Shown in pieces: positions 8,532 through 16,134 of a DNA stretch of 64,000 nucleotides. The notes below the pieces were generated by a model. That model saw nothing but the letters and a program-made list of their open reading frames with translations. It was not told the DNA's origin and did no database searches. Position numbers and translations under genes: made by a program. Origin of the DNA: Ilyomonas sp965199845 (GTDB taxonomy: Bacteria > Bacteroidota > Bacteroidia > Chitinophagales > Chitinophagaceae). Every line of letters begins with the position of its first letter. Position 1 is the first letter of the stretch. The stretch covers positions 124,001-188,000 of the forward strand of contig CBDATZ010000038.1 of NCBI GenBank assembly GCA_965199845.1, read 5' to 3'.

Positions 8532-8539
8532 TTATTTTT
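8532..8539. repeat. right 8-bp target-site duplication
   Basis: TTATTTTT, identical to 5062-5069. Its first three bases are the complement of the TAA stop of the DUF4836 gene, so that gene keeps its own stop codon next to the transposon. Confidence 0.9.
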
Positions 8540-10202
8540 CTGTTGAATCATCGCTTTGCGTGGAATCGGCTGACATAGGCGGATCTATATTTATATCAGC
8601 CGTTCCGGTTGCCGCCCGCATTTTTTTCATTGTTTCTGCCATCGAACCAAAATAACGGGTCAGCGTTGCAAGGCTGTTTTCTTTATCGTTGATTGTATGC
8701 AACTCCGCATGACCATTTACAACTCCGCCGCTGTAGTTTTCGGTGGTTGTTATTACATCTTTAAATGTTTGTTTGGCCGATGCCATTATTTCTGCGTTGG
8801 TAGAATCGGGCGGGATGGCGTTTAAAATGCTGGCGATATCTACATAAAAAGCAGTTGACGAACCTTTGGTTTTGCTTGTAACATCGGATGGCAGCGAAAC
8901 TTTTCCTGAACCGGCGATGTATTGTTTCATCAAAGCAGAATCGGATGAGAAAACAATATTTTTTGAATCAGAATACATGGTAAAACCCTCCGGATTTTCA
9001 TCAAGCATCGCAGGAACGTATTGACCGTTTTTCTGAACCATTAAACCTTGCTTGGCAAGTTGTGCCACAATCTTATCGTAACTGGCTTTGTCGCCAATGG
9101 CAGCATCAATTATCAACTGCGCTTTTGGTGCAGAATATTTATATCCCTGCGCTTCTTTTTGTTCCATTCCAACATTAGAAAAAATAACTGCAAAATCTCC
9201 TTTGAACGCTTTGACAATATCCTGCAAGGTATAACCCTGGTTTTGTAAAAACTGGTTAGCCGTTTGTGCAAACCCGGCAAATTCTAACAGAGAAAGAATG
9301 AGTTTCGGATCGAATGAAAACACCGCGAAACCATTTACGGCACCCGGATATTTATTCAGCAAATCCATATCAACTTTTGGCCCGGCATATTTCTTTAAAG
9401 TATCAGCCAGCATCTGGTTGGGATACGATTTCAAATCCATATCCACTTTGCCATTTTCAAAGTTGATAACACCAGATGTATATGTGTCTTTAAACAGGTC
9501 GGATGCTTTGCTCATACCAACCATCGGGATGGAAGCTAAAGCGCCGTTAGAGTTTGACCAGAACAACATATCAGCCTTATCGGTTGCTGCATCTTTAAAT
9601 TGTTTCAGCGATGCCAGAGACGCATCTTCTTTCTGGTTAAACAACGTGGTGAGTTGTTGATGTGCGGCATCGGCTGTGCCAGTCTGTTCGCCGGTTTGCA
9701 TGTTGTAACCAATTACATTATCAACCAGAACCACATCATCGTTCCAGCCGGCAATCATACCATTTTTCAGCATCGCATAACTGTAGCTGTTTTCTTTTTT
9801 TATTTGTGCCGATGGCATTTTCTTTTTCAGAAAATCTTCAAAAGCAGCTGTCTTGCCCATCGCCGCCACAAAGCCGGTGGTAACGGAAGAACCCGTCATC
9901 ATGCTGCCGCTTTGATTTACAAAAAAGTACACATCTTTGGTAACATCAATGCCCGAATTGGCAATATCGTCTGCTGTTATCATCATTGAAGTGTCGGCAC
10001 TCATAGCCGAACGTATGATAGAATCGAGACTTACTTTGCTATCGTCAAGTTTATCTTTTAATTTTTTTGGATTGATGCTCAACACAAGCGAAGCATCTTT
10101 CGGAATGTATTTCGTTTGTTCGGGAACGGATGATTTACAGGACGTAATAAATACGATGAATACTAATAGCCAGCCGGTTGCGGCATATTTTTTTTGCAAC
10201 AT
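8532..10202 (-). CDS. DUF4836 family lipoprotein
   Basis: 556 residues from MLQKKYAAT at 10202; the frame opens ten codons further up, but only this start gives a clean signal peptide. The N-terminus is a lipoprotein signal ending in the lipobox ITSC, so the protein should sit in the envelope. Downstream it has the family start (YIPKDASLVLSINPKKL) and repeats of a bipartite alpha/beta region (e.g. FYVDIASILNAIPPDSTN), ending in an Asp/Ser-rich tail. DUF4836 proteins are widespread in Bacteroidota and have no established function. The stop codon is the target site of the transposon, so the original downstream region now lies beyond 5062, about 3.5 kb away. Confidence 0.87.
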   Translation of the reverse strand: MLQKKYAATGWLLVFIVFITSCKSSVPEQTKYIPKDASLVLSINPKKLKDKLDDSKVSLDSIIRSAMSADTSMMITADDIANSGIDVTKDVYFFVNQSGSMMTGSSVTTGFVAAMGKTAAFEDFLKKKMPSAQIKKENSYSYAMLKNGMIAGWNDDVVLVDNVIGYNMQTGEQTGTADAAHQQLTTLFNQKEDASLASLKQFKDAATDKADMLFWSNSNGALASIPMVGMSKASDLFKDTYTSGVINFENGKVDMDLKSYPNQMLADTLKKYAGPKVDMDLLNKYPGAVNGFAVFSFDPKLILSLLEFAGFAQTANQFLQNQGYTLQDIVKAFKGDFAVIFSNVGMEQKEAQGYKYSAPKAQLIIDAAIGDKASYDKIVAQLAKQGLMVQKNGQYVPAMLDENPEGFTMYSDSKNIVFSSDSALMKQYIAGSGKVSLPSDVTSKTKGSSTAFYVDIASILNAIPPDSTNAEIMASAKQTFKDVITTTENYSGGVVNGHAELHTINDKENSLATLTRYFGSMAETMKKMRAATGTADINIDPPMSADSTQSDDSTEK

Positions 10203-10357
10203 GACGATTGATTTATGAGCGAAAATATTCATTTCCAGTATAGGTATAAACAGGATTTTATAAGATTGTGTGGATTTATTTGATTATTGCTAAAGTATCA
10301 AATGAATAAGTTGTGTAAGATGAGTTAGATTAATCGGGAAAATCGCATAAAATCCGA

Positions 10358-11119
10358 TTAGCTTTTCTTTTCGGGTAAATATTTCCAATATCGTTTCGGC
10401 ATGTGCTGAACATGAAGTTTTGTATTTTTTCTTGCCTTAATATTCACGCTGCTGAAATACTGTTGCCATAACGATTGATATAAAGGTTCCTGCTCATCGA
10501 AAACCAGTTGAATATTGGATGATGTTACTTCATCTGCAAAAGATAACGTGATATTTTCAACCGTTTCCAGATCATAATAAATACCGTAGCGGCGCTTGCC
10601 ATCATAGATCAGCCAACGCTGGTCGGCATAACGATTTTTAAAGTGATCAACCAGCAATGGAATCACATTAAAATCGGGTTCTATTACGGCATAATATAAT
10701 CCATCTTTGGTAAGTTGAAAACGGACAAACGCTTCCATTCTGTGTCGCTCGCGATGAACTTTTTTTGTTATCTGCGAAATCTTCAACACGGCTTCATTAC
10801 TAAAATCTATGTCTACCGATTGCTTTTTTGCAAACAAATATTGAATGTATTGCAGTAAGTATTTTTCAATGTTTACAATCTCGCTCAGCCAGGTATGATA
10901 CAAGCTTTCGGCAGCTTCTTTTGTAGTGTATTGCAATAAGCCTTTCCACACGCGCAACGCCTTGTTGTTATTCGTTTCTGCAACATGATCCTGCCCGAAT
11001 ACAGACGCATGATAAAGGCTTTGCTTTACCACTTTTGCCTCGCTGAATTTATATTCATACACTTCAAAAACGGCGGTTAAAAAACCGGCAAATGTGCCGT
11101 CATATACAACAAGCTGCAT
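10358..11119 (-). CDS. TIGR03915/DUF4130 family DNA-metabolism protein
   Basis: 253 residues, starting MQLVVYDGTFAGFLTAVFEVYE. This is the typical N-terminus of TIGR03915, a family almost always encoded next to a radical SAM partner and believed to act in DNA modification or repair. Also visible are KKVHRERHRMEAFVRFQ and the segment around WLIYDGKRRYGIYYD. In many species the domain is fused to a uracil-DNA-glycosylase-like domain; here it stands alone. It lies 2 bp after the radical SAM gene, so the two are almost certainly one operon. Substrate and reaction are not known. Confidence 0.88.
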   Translation of the reverse strand: MQLVVYDGTFAGFLTAVFEVYEYKFSEAKVVKQSLYHASVFGQDHVAETNNNKALRVWKGLLQYTTKEAAESLYHTWLSEIVNIEKYLLQYIQYLFAKKQSVDIDFSNEAVLKISQITKKVHRERHRMEAFVRFQLTKDGLYYAVIEPDFNVIPLLVDHFKNRYADQRWLIYDGKRRYGIYYDLETVENITLSFADEVTSSNIQLVFDEQEPLYQSLWQQYFSSVNIKARKNTKLHVQHMPKRYWKYLPEKKS

Positions 11120-11121
11120 GA

Positions 11122-12375
11122 TTAAAATATCTTCAGTTGTGGTGAAAAATTAGCTGCGTATTTACTGTTTTGTATTGCTACAATTTGTTTTTTTATTTGC
11201 ATGGCAGAATAATCGCGCATAATAAAATCGGTGCTTTTGCAAGTAATAAAATACTTCGCTTTATTATAAGCAATTCCAATCTTTTTTAAATGTTCCCAAC
11301 TCAGCGTAGCAAACTTCCTGGCGCCTGTAATTTTTCTGGCAGAAGCCACGCCGATGCCGGGCACGCGCATAATTAAAGCTTCATCGGCTTTGTTAATATC
11401 AACCGGAAACAAGTGAAGATTGCGTAACGCCCAGCCAAGTTTCGGGTCAATATCCAAATCGAGAAGCGGATTATCAACGTCAACAATTTCGCGTACATCA
11501 AACCCATAAAAACGCAATAACCAATCGGCTTGATACAACCTGTTTTCGCGTATCATCGGCACCGGCGTTCCGATGGCAGGCAAACGATTATCGTTGCTGA
11601 CAGGAACATAACCGGAATAATACACGCGTTTTAAATTCATCTTTTTATAAAAGCCATTGGCAAGATGCAAAATCTGAAAATCGTTTTCAGGCGTAGCGCC
11701 AATAACCATTTGCGTGCTTTGCCCGGCGGGCGCAAAAATTGGTGTGTGTTTATAAAGCTGCTTGTCTTCTTTGTATTGAATGATTTCATTCTTTAAAAAA
11801 CGCATTGGCTTTATCATGTCTTCGCGCTTTTTATCAGGCGCTAATAAGGCAAGACTTTGTTCCGTTGGCATTTCAACATTTACACTCAGACGGTCGGCAT
11901 ATAAACCGGCTTGTTTCATTAAATCATCGCTTGCGCCGGGAATGGCTTTCAGGTGAATATACCCGTTGAAATTATGCTCTGTGCGAAGTTGCTTTGCAAT
12001 ACGAACCAAGCGTTCCATTGTATAATCGGCATTCTTAAAAATGCCTGAGCTGAGAAAGAGACCTTCAATATAATTTCTGCGATAAAAATTAATGGTTAAA
12101 TCAACCACTTCCTGCACGGTAAAAGCCGCGCGTTTTATATCGTTGCTTTTCCGGCTTACACAATACGCACAATCGAAAATGCAGTGATTGGTAAGCAATA
12201 TTTTTAATAAGGAAACGCAACGTCCGTCTTCGGTATAAGCGTGACAAATGCCCATGCCGGTATCGCCCAAACCTTTATTTGTATTCTTTCTGTTGCTTCC
12301 ACTCGAAGCGCAACTGACATCGTATTTCGCAGCATCTGATAATATCTGTAATTTCTCCGTTAAACGATCACTCAC
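11122..12375 (-). CDS. putative DNA modification/repair radical SAM protein (TIGR03916)
   Basis: 417 residues. The 4Fe-4S binding triad appears as CIFDCAYC (C-x3-C-x2-C) near residue 68, followed by the radical SAM barrel (e.g. EGLFLSSGIFKNADY, YIHLKAIPGASDDL, SVNVEMPTEQSL). The C-terminal part carries a helix-hairpin-helix DNA-binding motif (MRVPGIGVASARKITGARK), which supports a DNA substrate. Cytoplasmic; needs S-adenosylmethionine and an iron-sulfur cluster. It is first in a two-gene operon with the TIGR03915 partner. The family is known only by this association; the chemical reaction is unassigned. Confidence 0.92.
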   Translation of the reverse strand: MSDRLTEKLQILSDAAKYDVSCASSGSNRKNTNKGLGDTGMGICHAYTEDGRCVSLLKILLTNHCIFDCAYCVSRKSNDIKRAAFTVQEVVDLTINFYRRNYIEGLFLSSGIFKNADYTMERLVRIAKQLRTEHNFNGYIHLKAIPGASDDLMKQAGLYADRLSVNVEMPTEQSLALLAPDKKREDMIKPMRFLKNEIIQYKEDKQLYKHTPIFAPAGQSTQMVIGATPENDFQILHLANGFYKKMNLKRVYYSGYVPVSNDNRLPAIGTPVPMIRENRLYQADWLLRFYGFDVREIVDVDNPLLDLDIDPKLGWALRNLHLFPVDINKADEALIMRVPGIGVASARKITGARKFATLSWEHLKKIGIAYNKAKYFITCKSTDFIMRDYSAMQIKKQIVAIQNSKYAANFSPQLKIF

Positions 12376-12805
12376 AACTTTTGTTTGAAGTGCAAAGTTA
12401 CCTGATATGCTAAGTAAATTAGTAATTAGTTATACACAAAATTGCGCTGGAAATTGTAAAATCAGAATTTGTAAAATGGATTTCTTTTGTTTTGTTTTCC
12501 AGAAAAATCATCTCATAGAAATCAGTTGTTTTATTATCATTAATAGCCAGACTATTTGAAGAAAATAGAAAGAATAATCTTTCTGATGATATTGTATTTC
12601 CCAAAAATGATTTGTAAAGAAAGAAGTTATTAAGGATTAGGGTCAAGATACAAAATGCTTAGGAAGGATAACTTATAAAAGTTACAATTTTCGACTAATC
12701 GAAAAATATTCTTTTTGTTGGGCGTAAAAGTAGGTAAGCAGAAAACGCTGCGCAATACTCAAATTGAGTATATAAAAATGATTTGATGCATCCGGTTTAC
12801 TTTTT
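12376..12805. other. intergenic region without a supported gene
   Basis: About 430 bp, very A/T-rich. A 75-codon frame (12419-12646, minus) has low-complexity composition and no recognisable motif, so it is not called. I see no terminator hairpin or repeat. It must contain the promoter of the radical SAM operon. Confidence 0.5.
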
Positions 12806-13651
12806 CTAAATTAAACCAATCATGTGGCAGTAAACAATTAACGCTGTACTATCTATGCACGATGTTTTGGCAAGCATATTTCGTCGGTGTGTATCAATGG
12901 TATGCCGGCTTACCGAAAGCATATCTGCTATTTGCCGGGTTTGTTTTCCTTCGCTTAACAGCAATAATATTTTCTTTTCCTGCGTCGTAAAAGGCATTAC
13001 CACTTCGAGTTCATTTTTTTGAAAGCAATATTTCCAGAGTTTGCTTTCGTCTGGTGTTGTAAAAACTAATGACGACGAAGGCTGTTTTTTCAGATGCGTA
13101 ACATCGCGAACATAGCTTAAAAAGAGAAAAGGCTTTCCGTTGCTGTCTGTTTCCACAGGCACAATTTGCTGCACCATATGCAGATAATTTCCGTCTTTTA
13201 CCCGGTATAGCGCATCAAAGCTGGCACTTATTTTATCTACCGGTATATGCGGATTCAAATTTAATTGCACCATAATGCATTGATTCATCAGTTGAATGGC
13301 ATGAATATAAGCGGGATGAAAATTGGCTAACGAGAAATCAACTCCATTTTCGGCAGTGTATAACGACATATCATACTGCAATACATTTCTCTCATCAATC
13401 GCAATCAGAAAACGGTTAGAAACAACATCCCATAAGAAAACACAAACCGAGTTATGAAAAGAATATTGCTTGAGAGAATGCATTTGAGCGAACCACTTTT
13501 CCTGAAGCGACAAAGACGGATGCGAAAGCCGTATCTGTTCTTTCAGTTCTTCATAGAGCTTTTTTACTTTATGAATATTATGATAGGTAGAAGCATTGCT
13601 ATACGGTTTGCCGGACATGTTTTTGGTTGCTCCCGTTTGAACGGGCGGCAA
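12806..13651 (-). CDS. LuxR-type transcriptional regulator with PAS-like sensor region
   Basis: 281 residues. The last ~65 residues are a LuxR/GerE helix-turn-helix: TTQEKKILLLLSEGKQ, TRQIADMLSVSRHTIDTHRR, NMLAKT. The N-terminal ~210 residues resemble a PAS-type sensing region (YSFHNSVCVFLWDV; later PVETDSNGKPFLFLSYVRDVT). There is no receiver domain with a phosphoacceptor Asp and no membrane segment, so it is probably a cytoplasmic one-component regulator of this PAS-HTH architecture common in Bacteroidota. It lies alone, divergent from ispG with 221 bp between. Targets and ligand are unknown. The start could also be the internal Met about 11 codons in. Confidence 0.8.
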   Translation of the reverse strand: MPPVQTGATKNMSGKPYSNASTYHNIHKVKKLYEELKEQIRLSHPSLSLQEKWFAQMHSLKQYSFHNSVCVFLWDVVSNRFLIAIDERNVLQYDMSLYTAENGVDFSLANFHPAYIHAIQLMNQCIMVQLNLNPHIPVDKISASFDALYRVKDGNYLHMVQQIVPVETDSNGKPFLFLSYVRDVTHLKKQPSSSLVFTTPDESKLWKYCFQKNELEVVMPFTTQEKKILLLLSEGKQTRQIADMLSVSRHTIDTHRRNMLAKTSCIDSTALIVYCHMIGLI

Positions 13652-13872
13652 GTAAAAATACAGGGTAAACTCCTATCAATCCAATTCTTACAAAAAAATA
13701 AATTCATAACCTGAGAAAGAATCTGTTTCAGTGCGTTATCATTTATCCCGAAGTAAAACAATACGATTTTCTGAAGGCAAACAGCTACTTAACACAACAT
13801 CTTCCAATTATTTCGCACCTTTGTTACTTCAATTAAGAAACCGTCGTTATACAAACCGGCGTATTTTATTTT

Positions 13873-15954
13873 ATGCAATTGTATTGTAATTCTCTTACCG
13901 CATATAGCAGGCTCAAAACCCGCGAAGTAAAGATTGGTGATTTGTTATTGGGCAACTTTCATCCTATTCGCCTGCAAACCATGACCACAACCGATACAAT
14001 GGATACAAAAGCTACCGTTGAGCAAAGTATCCGTTGTATTGAAGCCGGTTCTGAACTGGTGCGCATAACAGCGCCAAGTAAAAAAGAAGCTGAGAATTTA
14101 CTCAATATAAAAAACGAATTGCGCAGCCGCGGTTATAACACGCCTTTAGTTGCCGACATTCATTTTACGCCAAACGCTGCCGAAATTGCGGCTCGTATTG
14201 TAGAAAAAGTTCGCATCAATCCGGGCAATTATATTGATAAGAAAAAATTTGAATTGATTGAATATACCGATGCTGATTATGCAGAAGAAATTGAACGCAT
14301 TCAGCAACGTTTTACGCCGTTAATCAGTATTTGCAAACAATATGGAACGGCAATGCGTATTGGCACCAATCACGGTAGTTTAAGCGATAGAATCATGAGC
14401 CGTTACGGCGATACGCCAATGGGAATGGTTGAAAGTGCAATGGAGTTTCTTCGCATTGCGCGATACGAAAGTTATCACAACATCGTGCTAAGCATGAAGG
14501 CAAGCAATCCGCAGGTAATGGTTCAGGCATATCGTTTACTCATCCAACAAATGGAATCTGAATTTGGCGAATGTTACCCATTGCATTTGGGTGTTACCGA
14601 AGCCGGTGATGGCGAAGACGGCCGCGTAAAAAGTGCTGCCGGTATTGGTACTTTGTTAGAAGACGGCATTGGTGATACCATTCGCGTTAGCTTAACTGAA
14701 GACCCCGAATTTGAGATTCCGGTTTGTAAAGATTTGGTGAAACGATATGATGCTTCAAGAGACAAGGAAGAAGATTCGGAATTTAAGAGACAATATTTAA
14801 GAGACAAGATTCAAGATTTAAGCGACAAGAGTCAGGAAACAAATAATTATCAACTTAAATATTCACCCTTTACTTACAAACGCCGCGAAACATTTGCTGT
14901 TGATAATATTGGCGGCTCGCATGTTCCCGTAGTGATTGCCGATTTGAGTAAGATTGAAAACATCACACCAGCCCATTTGCAAAGCGTTGGTTATACGTAT
15001 AATTATGTAACCGATAAATGGAATATCAGCGATGCCGCGGCTGATTATATTTTTACCGGTCACCAGTTGCTCAATTTTGCTTTGCCAGGCACATTAAAAG
15101 TCATTGTTTACCCGGCAACCTGGCTGGAAGCAGAAGATAAAACCAAGTATTTCCCGATATACCAGGATAGTGGTTTTGCAGATGCAAAATTGGTTAGCAA
15201 TGACATTAATTTTGTTATGATTGATTGCTTTAGCGATGAAACAACAATCAACGATTTTACTTACTTAGATGCGATTGCTAACAAACCAAATGTTGTGCTT
15301 TGTGTAAGCAGCACGGCAAAACATGCGATGCTGAATGTGAGACGCATGTTTATGGAATTGCAGAACCGGAACATTCAAAACCCGGTTGTACTTATTTGCG
15401 ATAGTTACTGGCAAACAGCCGATGAACATTTGATTCATTATGCAACCGAATGCGGCGCTTTATTGCTCGATGGTTTTGGCGATGGTATTTGTCTTGGTAT
15501 GACGACTGAAAGTTACAAACAATCTCAAAACAGCAATGCCAACGGACGCAATTATGTAAACAATGCAACGGTTGAGCAATTCATCAACAATACAGCTTTC
15601 AACATCTTGCAGGCAACACGTACGCGCATTTCTAAAACCGAATATATTTCCTGTCCTTCCTGCGGCCGAACCTTATTTGATTTGCAGGAAACCACCGCAA
15701 AAATCCGCTCGGTTACCAACCACTTAAAAGGTGTAAAAATTGCGATCATGGGTTGTATTGTAAACGGACCCGGCGAGATGGCAGACGCTGATTTCGGGTA
15801 TGTTGGCAGTGGTGTTGGAAAGATTACTTTGTATCGTGGTAAAGATGTGGTAAAACGCAATGTTGATAGTGCTATCGCTGTTGAAGAACTCATCAAATTG
15901 CTAAGAGAAAGTGATGCCTGGATTGAGCCGGTTGAGAAAGAGCAATATGCTTAA
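13873..15954 (+). CDS. ispG: 4-hydroxy-3-methylbut-2-enyl diphosphate synthase, long (Bacteroidota/plant-type) form
   Basis: Penultimate MEP-pathway enzyme: converts MEcPP to HMBPP using a 4Fe-4S cluster. The 693 residues are the long form with an extra domain between the TIM barrel and the cluster domain; proteobacterial IspG is about 370. The start MQLYCNSLTAYSRLKTREV is characteristic. Barrel signatures include TMTTTDTMDT and VADIHFTPNAA; cluster ligands are in SCPSCGRTLFDLQ and IMGCIVNGPGEMADADFGYVG. The linker before KYSPFTYKRR (about residues 305-330) contains a repetitive stretch (RQYLRDKIQDLSDKSQ) whose DNA resembles an intergenic repeat at 36934-37025. Monocistronic as far as can be seen. 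Confidence 0.97.
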   Translation: MQLYCNSLTAYSRLKTREVKIGDLLLGNFHPIRLQTMTTTDTMDTKATVEQSIRCIEAGSELVRITAPSKKEAENLLNIKNELRSRGYNTPLVADIHFTPNAAEIAARIVEKVRINPGNYIDKKKFELIEYTDADYAEEIERIQQRFTPLISICKQYGTAMRIGTNHGSLSDRIMSRYGDTPMGMVESAMEFLRIARYESYHNIVLSMKASNPQVMVQAYRLLIQQMESEFGECYPLHLGVTEAGDGEDGRVKSAAGIGTLLEDGIGDTIRVSLTEDPEFEIPVCKDLVKRYDASRDKEEDSEFKRQYLRDKIQDLSDKSQETNNYQLKYSPFTYKRRETFAVDNIGGSHVPVVIADLSKIENITPAHLQSVGYTYNYVTDKWNISDAAADYIFTGHQLLNFALPGTLKVIVYPATWLEAEDKTKYFPIYQDSGFADAKLVSNDINFVMIDCFSDETTINDFTYLDAIANKPNVVLCVSSTAKHAMLNVRRMFMELQNRNIQNPVVLICDSYWQTADEHLIHYATECGALLLDGFGDGICLGMTTESYKQSQNSNANGRNYVNNATVEQFINNTAFNILQATRTRISKTEYISCPSCGRTLFDLQETTAKIRSVTNHLKGVKIAIMGCIVNGPGEMADADFGYVGSGVGKITLYRGKDVVKRNVDSAIAVEELIKLLRESDAWIEPVEKEQYA
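14794..14840 (+). repeat. repeat-like sequence inside the ispG linker
   Basis: TTAAGAGACAAGATTCAAGA and its flanks match, with few changes, the intergenic sequence near 36934 (TTAAGATACAAGATTCAAGA) and the inverted arm at 37000-37025. Within ispG it stays in frame and encodes a charged linker. Confidence 0.5.
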
Positions 15955-16108
15955 TTATTGGTGTCATCATCAAAACAAAGTCTTGTATGATTTTTGAAAA
16001 AGTGAAGGAAGAAGCAATCAAACATCATTATAAATTCAGCTTCTACTCAAAATAAAATAACTGAAAGCAGAGATTAACAATCGCTGCTTTCTTTGTTTGT
16101 AAGGTCAC

Positions 16109-16116
16109 TACATTTG
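16109..16116 (+). promoter_or_regulatory. predicted -7 box of the GH3 gene
   Basis: TACATTTG matches the Bacteroidota -7 consensus TAnnTTTG, 18 nt before the chosen ATG at 16135. No TTG lies at the ideal upstream spacing, so this is a moderate call. Confidence 0.45.
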
Positions 16117-16134
16117 CCTACGAATTGTTTGTAT

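Noticed and set aside
12419..12646. 75-codon frame on the minus strand
   Set aside because: Phe/Asn/Ser/Ile-rich composition expected of A/T-rich non-coding DNA, no motif, no good start context.
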